A DNA stretch of 64,000 bases from Paramicrosporidium saccamoebae. Lineage: Eukaryota; Rozellomycota. Positions 1 to 8,203 of this stretch are shown in pieces. The position numbers and the translations under genes were made by a program. Every line of letters starts with the position of its first letter. Position 1 is the first letter of the stretch. The stretch is taken from assembly GCA_002794465.1 (NCBI GenBank), contig MTSL01000150.1, forward strand, positions 1-64,000, read 5' to 3'. Below the pieces are notes generated by a model that worked only from the letters and a program-made list of their open reading frames with translations, ran no database searches and was not told where the DNA came from.

Positions 1-163
1 GGGATAATCAGAACAATCGACGAAGGATAATGAGATCTATATCTTACCATTTGAGGATTATTACTATGCAACTGGGGAGACTATAAAAGGGCTGTTGGAT
101 TAAAAATGAACGGGTTCTCTTCCCGCTTGGCAAAGTCCGTGGTATTATCCCCACTACGCGACA
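1..163 (+). mobile_element. Solo-LTR-like dispersed repeat, copy 1 (cut by window edge)
   Basis: The 3' part of a repeat also seen near 12.2, 24.7, 32.5 and 47.3 kb. It shares the block ATAATCAGAACAATCGA, a central ACTATAAAAGG TATA-like box and the terminal ATTATCCCCACTACGCGACA. The open frame starting at 106 runs through this repeat into the gene that follows, but the repeat is unlikely to be coding because the downstream paralogue has no counterpart of it. Confidence 0.7.
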
Positions 164-213
164 GCTTGATCGCTGCGACCAATGACAGTAGATTGATTAT
201 TAGGACAGGGAGG

Positions 214-239
214 CCAATCACACTCGGTGCGTATATATA
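214..239 (+). promoter_or_regulatory. CCAAT box and TATA box of the first membrane-protein gene
   Basis: CCAATCA at 214-220 is followed by a run of TATATATAT at about 231-239, 17-25 bp before the ATG at 256. The same order, CCAATCACA then an AT-rich TATA-like block then ATG, is present ahead of the paralogues at 1116 and 3379, so it was duplicated together with the genes. Confidence 0.55.
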
Positions 240-255
240 TCCTGATGCCCATTTC

Positions 256-906
256 ATGTACAACAACATGCCTGTAGCTCATGGATCCTATGACTGGTAC
301 TACTTTATACCCTTGAATATCACATGGGCTATGCTTCTTCTAGTTAGCGAAGCCTATCAAGCAAAAATGCAGACGCCAGAGTTGATAATTGAAAAGAGAC
401 TGATGCGTGTAATGTGCTTTTTGGCAGTGCTGTATCCCATCCTTTCGGCAATCCTGAAGTATCGCGCAGCTTATCATCGTAAAATCCGCAAGTGGCAGCA
501 ATTCAACAATGACACAAAGAAGGGCAGCAGTTTAAAGATCTACTTGAAAGAGCTTCTTCAATGCGAGGCCAAAATGGCCCCCGTTAGTCACCCATTCTTC
601 TCCGACATCTGGCATTCCGTTTGTTACATTGCTGCTTGGATACTCTTCCCACGGCCCGTTGTTTGTGTCTATCTGCTAAAGTTTGGACTTTCTTTCCAGC
701 TTGTCCTACTGTTGTTTACGGGATACCAAAAGGGCTCCGTTAAGGATACAGACAGTTTTGTCTACAATGGCCAACATTATAGATATGTATTGCGTGGAAC
801 ATGCTATTCCGGTTTCGAAGATGAGGACCAAAACATGTTGTATTACCCAACTGACGACCTCTGCGGGTTGATTCCGTTCGGTAATCAGAAAATGGTCGAT
901 CAATAA
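256..906 (+). CDS. Multi-membrane protein, family 1 paralogue A
   Basis: A 216-residue protein of unknown function. An open frame extends upstream to 106, but ATG 256 gives exactly the length of the next paralogue and lies just after a CCAAT/TATA pair; ATG 268 is a second possibility conserved in all three copies. Hydrophobic stretches sit near residues 12-30, 52-70 and 118-155. Between them is a basic segment, KYRAAYHRKIRKW, and the C-terminal third carries the conserved motifs FVYNGQ and LYYPTDD..GLIPF. The polypeptide has no signal-peptide cleavage pattern. I recognise no known family. Its 3' flank (about 100 bp) is also shared with paralogue B, showing a recent tandem duplication. Confidence 0.75.
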   Translation: MYNNMPVAHGSYDWYYFIPLNITWAMLLLVSEAYQAKMQTPELIIEKRLMRVMCFLAVLYPILSAILKYRAAYHRKIRKWQQFNNDTKKGSSLKIYLKELLQCEAKMAPVSHPFFSDIWHSVCYIAAWILFPRPVVCVYLLKFGLSFQLVLLLFTGYQKGSVKDTDSFVYNGQHYRYVLRGTCYSGFEDEDQNMLYYPTDDLCGLIPFGNQKMVDQ

Positions 907-1115
907 AGCTAGTGACAAACATTGAGACTTTAACGGAGTGTGCCATCTAGGTATAAACTATGATTTGGCAACGAACCAAGTCGCTTGCCGTGTAGCCTAA
1001 TACTTTAGTGGCTGCGGATAGACTGGGATTATTTTATTAGAGTTGCGGCCTCCAAAAATGGCGGCATATGGGCTGGTGTGGCCGTTCAGGGCATTCCTCC
1101 TCTTTCCAATGGAGG

Positions 1116-1142
1116 CCAATCACATTTGATGCGGATATATAT
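1116..1142 (+). promoter_or_regulatory. CCAAT/TATA promoter of paralogue B
   Basis: CCAATCA at 1116-1122 and GATATATATAA just downstream precede ATG 1160. About 100 bp upstream (from about 1040) align with the region before paralogue C (from about 3300), including GCATTCCTCCTCTTT. Confidence 0.5.
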
Positions 1143-1159
1143 AACCTGATTCTCATTCC

Positions 1160-1810
1160 ATGCACATTAACATGCCTGTAACTCATGGGTTCTATGACTG
1201 GTACCGCTTTATACCCTTATGTGTCGCCTACGCTATGCTGCATCTAATTTCAGAAGTCTATGACGCAGGAAAGCAGGTGCCCGAGTTGATAGTGGAAGTG
1301 AGAGTGGTGCATGCACTACTTTTTATTGTAATATTACATTCCATCCTTTTGGCAATCCTGAAATATCGCGCAGCCCACCATCGTAAGCTCCGCAGGTGGC
1401 AGCAATTAAACAATAACACAAAGGAGGATAGCAATTTAAAGATCTACTTGAAAGAGCTTCTTCTTTGCGAGGCCAAGATGGCCCCCGTTAGCCACCCATT
1501 CTTCTCCGAGATCTGGCATATACTTTGTTCCATCACCGCTTGGATGCTCTTCCCACGACCCATTGTCGCTGCTTATGTGTTTAATTCCGTAAACCACTCA
1601 ATGTTTGCCCACCTCCTACTAACGGGATACCAAGGGGGCTTTGTCAGAAAGGCAGACAGCTTTGTTTACAATGGCCAACGTTATAGACATGCACTGGAAG
1701 GAACATCTTATTCTGGTTTCAAAGATGAGGATCAAAACATTTTGTATTATCCAACTAACAACCTCTACGGATTGATTCCGTTTGATAATCGGAAAGTGGT
1801 TGACCAATAA
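1160..1810 (+). CDS. Multi-membrane protein, family 1 paralogue B
   Basis: A 216-residue tandem paralogue of the preceding gene, same strand, 253 bp downstream. It keeps the two N-terminal hydrophobic segments, the basic motif KYRAAHHRKLRRW, the C-terminal hydrophobic region around FPRPIV, and the end motifs FVYNGQRYR and LYYPTNN..GLIPF. The start is ATG 1160, with ATG 1172 as the alternative conserved in copy C. Function unknown. Near-identity in the middle block and divergence in the hydrophobic parts suggest the soluble segments are under constraint. Confidence 0.8.
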   Translation: MHINMPVTHGFYDWYRFIPLCVAYAMLHLISEVYDAGKQVPELIVEVRVVHALLFIVILHSILLAILKYRAAHHRKLRRWQQLNNNTKEDSNLKIYLKELLLCEAKMAPVSHPFFSEIWHILCSITAWMLFPRPIVAAYVFNSVNHSMFAHLLLTGYQGGFVRKADSFVYNGQRYRHALEGTSYSGFKDEDQNILYYPTNNLYGLIPFDNRKVVDQ

Positions 1811-2280
1811 AGCCAGTGGCAAGAATTAAGACTTGAATTAGGTGTGTTATCTAGATGTGAACTATGGCTTGTATATGGACTGAACCGCTTGTCATTTAGG
1901 TGTTGAACTGTATGGCAAGCGGTTTGGTCCATATACGGGCATCATTTGCGGCATTGTAGCCGCGAGCACCAGAAACAGAGCTTCCAGTCGATCATAGAGT
2001 GGGTAATGCAAAGGCCGCTGCCATGTATGTCATTAATAAGCTCCCGAAACTAGCTACTAGCGTGGCCAGTGAGAAGGCTCCGCTGATACTGTAACTAGTA
2101 ATGAACTCCAACGTGTCTGTATTATATGGGCCAAAAGAGGGACACCCAAGTCAACTTTGGGGTCCAGCTGATGGAACCAAACAAAAAATTAGCCAAGTCT
2201 TGCCTCACAGGATAGGTTGGAGCATAATACCCCAGCTACAAAGAAAATCAGAAACAGACGATTGTGAATACGAACAATCT
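1811..2280. other. Intergenic region with an inverted repeat
   Basis: No supported gene. The first 100 bp resemble the 3' flank of paralogue A. It contains the hairpin-forming inverted repeat at 1871-1936. The open frame at 2101-2319 has no family resemblance and is not called. Confidence 0.5.
1871..1936. repeat. 21-bp inverted repeat (hairpin)
   Basis: Left arm 1871-1891 (GTATATGGACTGAACCGCTTG, read with one more base) pairs with right arm 1916-1936 with two mismatches around a 24-nt loop. It lies about 60 bp after the stop codon of paralogue B. It could be a transcription end signal or the remains of a small mobile element. Confidence 0.7.
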
Positions 2281-3045
2281 TCAACAGAAGCAAAAAGTGT
2301 TCAGGGCAGCGACTCTTAACAGCTCGCCGATCCCAGAGGCGAGCATAAGGCGGGACAACGCAGCAACGAATACTAGCAGGATTCCTTCGTAATTACGCAA
2401 TCCAGACCAAATGTATGTGGAAAAACAGAACGCAAGGATAAGAAGCCACCACTTATGGAAGATTTGAGCAGTTGTGGGCTGGGGAGAGTCACAAACGGCT
2501 ATAAGCGTAATCCCGCAAACCAATACCACAAAGAGTAGAAAAGCTGGACTAACATTGGTGCCCGCCAAGGAAGAGACTCCGTTGATTACGCAATGGATGA
2601 CAAATCCCAGGACTTTGGCCGCACGGGAATCCCAATGAGAGGGCCCAAGGTCAAAATCAGTGTCGATCTCGTGGAATTGGGCCAAAGACCTTATCAGGAA
2701 TGTCTCGCCTGCTTTCAACCGCGAGGGGTACTTTACCAGCATAACAATAACGCCGATTAGGAGGATCGCAATCAACTCACGACACCGCTCTCCCAGAAAT
2801 GGTGCACTCGGTAACAAAAGCAGCCAAATCCACATTACATTCATCTTTGGCTGGTATCCGAAGAGTTGCATGATAAATGTGGTTGCTGTCAACCCAACGC
2901 TCATAAAAAACCGGCTTGCGTCAATAGGAAAGTGGAGGCCACGGCAGAGCGATCCAACTATGAAGCAAATCAGAAGCCGAGGGTTGTTTGTACGCAAAAT
3001 ACGAGCCAGGTGAGAAAGGATGTATGTAGCGTTGAAGACCAACAT
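2281..3045 (-). CDS. Polytopic membrane protein, family 2 copy D
   Basis: A 254-residue protein with about five to six hydrophobic segments. It starts MLVFNATYILSHL, has a short polar loop around residues 108-138 (SRLKAGETFLIRSL and the following DTDFDLGP), and then GVSSLAG before another run of membrane segments. It has no recognised family. Its only relative in the window is the broken copy at 4598-5364, which shares NATYI..HL..I, the SRAAKVLG/TSRILGVAL segment and G(V/I)SSL(A/T)G. The two families alternate along the locus (A, B, D, C, E) on opposite strands. Confidence 0.75.
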   Translation of the reverse strand: MLVFNATYILSHLARILRTNNPRLLICFIVGSLCRGLHFPIDASRFFMSVGLTATTFIMQLFGYQPKMNVMWIWLLLLPSAPFLGERCRELIAILLIGVIVMLVKYPSRLKAGETFLIRSLAQFHEIDTDFDLGPSHWDSRAAKVLGFVIHCVINGVSSLAGTNVSPAFLLFVVLVCGITLIAVCDSPQPTTAQIFHKWWLLILAFCFSTYIWSGLRNYEGILLVFVAALSRLMLASGIGELLRVAALNTFCFC

Positions 3046-3378
3046 GGTGAGCCCCTTGCCAACTCGCCACGAAGCTTGTTTAATGCATGCATATCGATGA
3101 CCTAATATGGAAGGTTGACTTAAGACGGACCAAAAGGGTAACTAGAGACATGACTGATTATAATTACGCCGAATGTGAGGGATAGACTAATATGCTCTCC
3201 TCTTCAGAGTACTCCATTCATCTTCTCCAATAATGGTGCTATCGAATAGATGTTAATTAATTTTTGATGGGTTCTAGATTAACTGATAGGATCAGTCCCA
3301 TTGGTCAAAGTCTCCGGCAAATGGCAGCAAATAGACTGGTGCGACCATTCAGAGCATTCCTCCTCTTTTCCATGGAGG

Positions 3379-3410
3379 CCAATCACACTCAATGAATATG
3401 TACATCTTGA
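3379..3410 (+). promoter_or_regulatory. CCAAT promoter of paralogue C
   Basis: CCAATCACACT at 3379-3389 aligns with the promoters of paralogues A and B. The TATA-like block is weaker here (TATGTACATC). The alignment places the start codon at 3434 rather than at the upstream ATG 3392, which falls inside the aligned promoter. Confidence 0.45.
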
Positions 3411-3433
3411 GGCATCCATCTGCCCGCATCAAC

Positions 3434-4036
3434 ATGGCTACGAGTCAGTTCGTTTATTGGTGTTGTCTCGTTGTATCTCACATGACTCCCCATTGTATGA
3501 TTCCTCTGGTTTGGAATGCTCATTTCGAAGAGGAGAAGATGACAAAGGGTGTTAGACAGGGGCTTGGAATACTCTGCTGTACGGTGCTGCATGTGTTATT
3601 TCTGGCGATCCTTAAGTACCGCGCAGCCCATCATCGCAAGATCCGCAAGTGGCAAAAGTTTGCTGATGATACAAAAGGCGATAGCCAACTCAAGATGTAC
3701 CTGAGAGAGTTGCTCTACTTCGAGGCCAAAGCGGCCCCCATAGATAGTCTGGTCTTTAATGAGGTCTGGAATCTGACCTGTTCCACTGTTGTCAGTATTA
3801 TCTTCCCCCGGCCTGTTGCTCTTGTTTACTTGCTCTGTTTAGTGTTCGCTCCGTTTACCATTTTCATAAGGATGCCACACTACTCCGACGGTCCGTCCAA
3901 GTTTGTCTATAATGGCCAGCGCTATCGATCTGCTGGGGTAGGACTTTATCATCTTGATCTTGAAGGTGAGAAGCAAAGCATTTTGTACTATCCACTTCGT
4001 GATTTCTTTGGACTGATCCCGCTTGGCGATGAGTAA
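3434..4036 (+). CDS. Multi-membrane protein, family 1 paralogue C
   Basis: A 200-residue, more diverged member of the family. An in-frame ATG at 3392 would give 214 residues, but comparison of the upstream DNA with copies A and B favours 3434. It keeps ILKYRAAHHRKIRKWQ, the FPRPVA hydrophobic segment, FVYNGQRYR and LYYPLRDFFGLIP. The N-terminal region before KYRAA is hardly alignable to A and B, so this part evolves fastest. Function unknown. Confidence 0.72.
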   Translation: MATSQFVYWCCLVVSHMTPHCMIPLVWNAHFEEEKMTKGVRQGLGILCCTVLHVLFLAILKYRAAHHRKIRKWQKFADDTKGDSQLKMYLRELLYFEAKAAPIDSLVFNEVWNLTCSTVVSIIFPRPVALVYLLCLVFAPFTIFIRMPHYSDGPSKFVYNGQRYRSAGVGLYHLDLEGEKQSILYYPLRDFFGLIPLGDE

Positions 4037-4597
4037 ATGGCTCATTAATGAAACCAGTACGACAGTTGCATTTTGTTTATAAGTTACGTGTGATGGCGAG
4101 GCATAGTGAAATAATCAGTCACGTAAGTCCCGAACTATGACAAAGATCATTTAACGGATTCGGACATATAAAGGATGATTTATACCAGAGCAAGTAGTTT
4201 TAATTTAGAGTGTGTAGTAAGAAATTCCTGTACGTAAGCTGTAGGGCCACCACGAGACAGATATAGCTCATTATTCTGTGGACGGGAGCCTTGCGTCGAA
4301 TACTTGAGTCTCACAGAAGGCATAATGCCCTTATATGAGGTTAAAAACAAACATCCTAGATTGAATTCCTGATCGCTATATGATAGCACTCACAATTAGT
4401 TATTACACAGGAATAACTAGCCTTGTTCTACTTTTAACACCATACCATTAATGGAATTATTATGATCTGCTCGCTTTGGCGATGAAAGTGTGCATGCAAT
4501 CTTGCTCCAATAATAGCACTACGTCATGATATGCTGAGTTATTCCGTTTATTTATGTTTTGACATATACGATTGATACAACATGTCGATGCGTTTAT
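4037..4597. other. Intergenic region, no gene seen
   Basis: AT-rich, with short open frames that match nothing (for example 4180-4389). No repeat of note was found. It separates paralogue C from the 3' end of the broken family 2 copy. Confidence 0.5.
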
Positions 4598-5364
4598 TCA
4601 TGGTTGTAAGCGTAGACTTCGACGGACTGGGGGGCGGGTCGGAGTGCCGTAAGCAAGCATTGCCTGGGATAGGACGGCCACACACGCGAGTACAGTGATC
4701 TCCTGATCCCAGGGCGCAAGAACCAGTCATGAAGATTGTGTATACCCCCAATAGTGTCCATCCTATAAGCAACGGCATATGTGCCCTTGTGCACACCAAG
4801 ATACTGATGGCAAATGCTGCCATAGCGTAAGCAATAAAAAATGGTACATCCACGTACTTAGGCATCTTTAATCCTGTCAAAGATGAAATGCCATAAATAG
4901 TGGCGTGGAGGGCAACACCTAGGATCCTCGACGTCTTGGGATGCAGATAGCTTGGCGCTGGATCGCTGTCCTCAAGGTATCCCACGACAAATTTGACATA
5001 TCTTTCTATTGGGGCCTCGCAGGACCGGTTCAACTGTGGGTCCCACAGAATGGTGGCAATCATCGCCAGCATGAGCGTTGCCGCCCCACGCGAGGCTCTG
5101 TGCCCGCATCAGCAGAGCTCCCAGAGCAATGATCACCCAAATCCACCCGACATGGACATCCATAAATACTCCCGAGTGCAGGGCAGTATATCCTGTGCCA
5201 GCCACGATAAAAGACAAGACAAACCGACTCAAGTATGTCGGGAGATGAAGAGTGGAACATAGGGCCTCAACTAACGAGCTGGTCAGAAGCGGAAAGCCAT
5301 GTATACCGACGATTCGCAAAAGGTGTATGATAATGTAAGTGGCGTTGACGTTGGCGTAAACCAT
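4598..5364 (-). pseudogene. Family 2 copy E, frame-disrupted
   Basis: The N-terminal part starts at ATG 5364 (MVYANVNATYIIIHL) and matches copy D. Near 5095-5105 homology passes to another frame (ASRGAATLMLAMIATIL, aligned to CRELIAILLIGVIVML of D). Near 4730 it shifts again to a third frame whose translation ACVAVLSQAMLAYG matches FVAALSRLMLASG of D. The second shift could instead be removed by a 43-nt GT...AG intron. The first cannot be repaired by any GT...AG pair I can find. It is therefore either a decaying copy or carries sequencing errors; the stop in the third frame is at 4598. Confidence 0.6.
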
Positions 5365-5556
5365 GGCGTATTTCCAAGCCCTCCCCCTCCCCACTCTCAG
5401 CCTCCCGGATAAGCCCTATATATATGCGAGATTTCGAGATAAGATGAATCAGATCGATGAAACGCCACCGTCTTATCGACAACCCCTTTAGAGCAACTGA
5501 TCTAGTGACAATCTCTACCGTACAGCATGTGTCTAGACTTTATATAGTACAACTCG

Positions 5557-6057
5557 CTAATCATCAGACGGCGAATCCTGCATGAAATGTTCAATTGCTG
5601 CAGAAAAGGCTGCAAAGCCGGCACAGCCGAGTAGGGCCGATTTTGGTCCGGATTTTGCACCCAGCACCCCACCCGTTAGACATCCAGCAACCAGCGTATT
5701 TGTCATATCATGCTTTGCCCGATAGGTCTCCACAACACACTCAAAGCCGGAGAAGAGGGCGGCAATGTAGGCAAAGTTTTTGGCGCTGCTCCACGTCCGC
5801 GTGCCCATCTCCTTCAGTATCATTTTAGCCTGCGCCTTTACGCCAACAGCCGGTTGTTGGCCCAACATGGCAGCTTCGGGACCGGTCGAGGCCATTCCCG
5901 AGAGGAATAGTCCCAGCGCACCACCAAATAGGAATCCCATCCCGGAATGTGTCACTACATTAAAGATGCACGACTCTCTCAACATGTCAATATTATGTGG
6001 TGTAGCATATTCTGTCAACTTTTCGTTCAGACGTTCGAGACGGTTGGTTAGGTCCAT
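5557..6057 (-). CDS. TIM22: Mitochondrial inner-membrane translocase subunit Tim22
   Basis: A 166-residue protein of the Tim17/22/23 family. TIM22 is the channel that inserts carrier proteins into the inner mitochondrial membrane. Visible features are the conserved ESC..NVVTHSGMGFLFGGALGLF start of the domain (a glycine-rich first membrane helix with an N-terminal Cys), KNFAYIAALFSGFECVVETYRAKHD, and the glycine-rich LVAGCLTGGVLGAKSGP and GCAGFAAFSAAIEHF segments. Length is close to fungal Tim22. The start codon is only 18 bp from that of the divergent RAD60-like gene. Confidence 0.9.
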   Translation of the reverse strand: MDLTNRLERLNEKLTEYATPHNIDMLRESCIFNVVTHSGMGFLFGGALGLFLSGMASTGPEAAMLGQQPAVGVKAQAKMILKEMGTRTWSSAKNFAYIAALFSGFECVVETYRAKHDMTNTLVAGCLTGGVLGAKSGPKSALLGCAGFAAFSAAIEHFMQDSPSDD

Positions 6058-6075
6058 CGGCCTATTGCCCCTGCA
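6058..6075. promoter_or_regulatory. 18-bp divergent spacer between TIM22 and RAD60-like gene
   Basis: The two ATG codons (6057 on the minus strand, 6076 on the plus strand) are separated by only 18 bp. Each promoter must therefore overlap the other gene's transcript or 5' coding sequence. Confidence 0.6.
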
Positions 6076-7113
6076 ATGACCAGTCCAGCGAAAAAGACGA
6101 CAAGCAGCACCGCCAGTTTTTTCTTTAGAGCAAAACCGAAAAAACTGTTATCCGAGGTGAAGCGAGTTTTAGATAATGTGGAGACAATTGAGGTGATTGA
6201 CAGTGACGACGATGGTGGCGATGGCAACGATGGGATTGGAGACAGACGGTCAAAGAGGCCAAGGAAGGTCGAGACAGAGATAGGAAATGTTGAGAGAGAG
6301 ATAACGATAATTGAAGACGAGCCAAGGAAAAGCTTATCCAAAGTTAAAAAGCACCCTCCTCTCCCTGCCATCTCCAGTCCCGCTCCAGAAACATCCAATG
6401 TTGTGCCCGTGTTGACCAACGAGCCCACTGTTCCAGGTTCGCCTGTGAAACTTGTGATCCACGACAACTTTCCCTACTACCAGCAGGACAAAGGCCCCCA
6501 TCGCTACGAGTACTTTATTCTCTCTGTATTCTCAATGGTTCTGAGCTGATGTGTAGAATGCGCCCATCTCGAAACTGTACAAAACACATTGCAAGGAGAG
6601 AAAGCTAAACTTTTATTCCATCATCCTGACCTGTGATGGTGTTCGTCTCTTTGCTTCTGCGACACCTGCGTCCTTGGGTGTCCACTCTGGCTCCATTTCT
6701 GTCAGTACTCGTGTCAGCAGTGTCTCAATATAGATGCCTTCCTAGAAAATGACTATCATCGGAGTGAAAAGGAACAAGCCTTACAGAGAGAGGCATTATT
6801 GGCCGTGGCGACTGACAATACCGAGTTGTGGCAACACATAACACCAAAAGACACTCTTCATAGTGCCGAGTCGTTAGATTGTCCCTCCGAGTGGACATTG
6901 AACATCAAATCGTCCAAAACCGAGCCAATTCAGATTCGGGCAAATCCCCACGAACCGCTGCAATCTTCGGCTCTGGATTCCATTCGAACACAGCTACACA
7001 TACCATCCAATCGCCCGCTTAAGCTTGTTTTTGACGGAATGACACTCGACCTCACTCAGACGCCCGTTCAGTTGCAACTTGAAGATGATGATCTCCTCGA
7101 GCTGCTTTTTTAG
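6076..7113 (+). CDS. RAD60/ESC2/NIP45-type protein with two SUMO-like domains
   Basis: Spliced from 6076-6525, 6557-6719 and 6746-7113, 326 residues. Introns are 31 nt (6526-6556) and 26 nt (6720-6745, though a 35-nt version starting at 6711 keeps the same frame). The first 130 residues are polar, with an acidic DSDDDGG cluster resembling SUMO-interacting motifs. The first SUMO-like domain spans the first junction (YEYFILS, then NAPISKLYKTHCKE and TCDGVRLFASATPASLGV). The second (about residues 250-326) has PIQIRANPHEPL, LKLVFDGMTLDL and ends DDLLELLF. This is the layout of Rad60/Esc2, which act in SUMO-linked DNA repair. Without splicing only the two outer pieces are visible. Confidence 0.8.
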
Positions 7114-7297
7114 ACTAATTTTGTTTATAAACCACTGTTCTCATTGTTGCAAGAATTTTAGAGGCCAGAAAAAGGGTCTTTTGATTGTAATCGGAAATCT
7201 TGCATATCATGAGCCTGAACAGGCATTACCTTGAGGTGCGGGAATCTACAAACTCTTTGCCTTGGCCCAATCTCACGTCTAATTGTAATATTGTTTA

Positions 7298-7579
7298 TTA
7301 TAAGGGAGGTCCGGCTTGTTGGGCCTGCATGCCCACCTCTGCAAGCTGGCTGGAGACGACTTCGAGGACATCAAAAAACTTGTTAAGACAGCGCTGTGAA
7401 CACACCGATTCGCCCTTGTTCAGCTCGCCATCCCGGTACACGGGCGGGATGCATTTTGCTCCACATTGCTTCACTGCCCGCATAAACACCATATCCATCA
7501 TTTCTATTTGCTGTTCCAGCTGCACCACCGCCGCAGAGGGCGCCTCTTCATGTCCACCACCGCCAAAGAACCAGACCAT
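7298..7579 (-). CDS. TIM10: Small Tim chaperone, Tim10-type
   Basis: A 93-residue intermembrane-space chaperone with the twin CX3C signature: CGAKC and CSQRC separated by 16 residues (CIPPVYRDGELNKGESVC). Flanking helices (QLEQQIEMMDMVFMRAVKQC and CLNKFFDVLEVVSSQLAEV) match the small Tim hairpin. It delivers carrier precursors to TIM22, whose gene lies 1.2 kb away. The acidic/glycine start MVWFFGGGGHEE is unusual. I prefer Tim10 over Tim9 from the spacing and the GELNKGE loop, but that choice is less certain than the family. Confidence 0.85.
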   Translation of the reverse strand: MVWFFGGGGHEEAPSAAVVQLEQQIEMMDMVFMRAVKQCGAKCIPPVYRDGELNKGESVCSQRCLNKFFDVLEVVSSQLAEVGMQAQQAGPPL

Positions 7580-7624
7580 GGGGAAGAGTCTTAGAAAAGA
7601 ATATTGAAATTCACGTTTATTCCG

Positions 7625-8060
7625 TTAATGTGCAATCAAAGAGAGCAGAGAGAGGGTGCATTCCAACTGAAACATGGTGCCCACGGTAAAGATTTCCTTG
7701 AACAGCGCCGCGATTGACACTATGGGATGGGAGAGGGGCGATTCAAGAATCATGATGCGCGCTTTGAGAGAATCAATCTCCGATTGCAATTGAACGAGTC
7801 GCTCCTCGTAATATGCCACCATCTTGCCTCCCGAACAGCTGCAACCGCTCTGCATGAACAGAAACTCAGTCTACACCTTAATCACCATCCATGGCCCATG
7901 GCCTTACCGTGGCGGAGCTGAGCACACCGGTGCCGTTGTTGGACAGCACGTCGGGGTCAAACCACTCCATTTCACTATCCGAAGAAATGACAGAGAAGGA
8001 GCCACGCAGGGAACGAGGCGACATGCTGCTGCAGCAGCTCTTTGTGCCTTGGCGACGCAT
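7625..8060 (-). CDS. Unknown protein with predicted short coiled coil
   Basis: Spliced from 7908-8060 and 7625-7870 (read on the minus strand) across a 37-nt intron at 7871-7907 beginning GTAAGG and ending GTGTAG. This joins SNNGTGVLSSAT to TEFLFMQSGC in frame and gives 132 residues. The start is ATG 8060, with ATG 8024 possible. Residues about 55-80 (MVAYYEERLVQLQSEIDSL) look like a coiled coil. The first half is Ser/Arg-rich with an acidic SSDSEMEWFDPD. I do not recognise it. It is transcribed with the small Tim gene, 45 bp upstream of it. Confidence 0.55.
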
Positions 8061-8203
8061 CCGGCGGCCTGGCCTATTTTGGACATTATTTGGACCAATC
8101 CAGGGCTAAGCGAGTGGTGATTGGATGGCGCTTTAATGGCATGATAATCAATTTGTTGTTTATTGGGTGTGACATGGAGCAGTAAGCTCGGTTGTTTAAG
8201 CTC

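Noticed and set aside
106-255. N-terminal extension of membrane protein A
   Set aside because: It is encoded by the LTR-like repeat and absent in the tandem paralogue; the CCAAT/TATA pair lies inside it.
2660-3013. Plus-strand frame over the family 2 gene
   Set aside because: Antisense shadow of a multi-membrane protein; no support of its own.
3175-3210. Sixth copy of the LTR-like repeat
   Set aside because: Only about 15 bp (TGTGAGGGATAGACTAAT) match the 5' end of the copy at 12.2 kb; too little to call.
4180-4389. Short minus-strand frame in the spacer before copy E
   Set aside because: 69 codons, no family, no promoter element, no paralogue in the other copies of the locus.
6600-6742. 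Minus-strand exon-like frame ending RRTPSQVRMME
   Set aside because: It is antisense to the first SUMO-like domain of the RAD60-like gene; only the plus-strand reading restores a known domain.
7200-7607. Plus-strand frame of 135 codons
   Set aside because: Antisense to the small Tim gene, which has a full twin CX3C signature.
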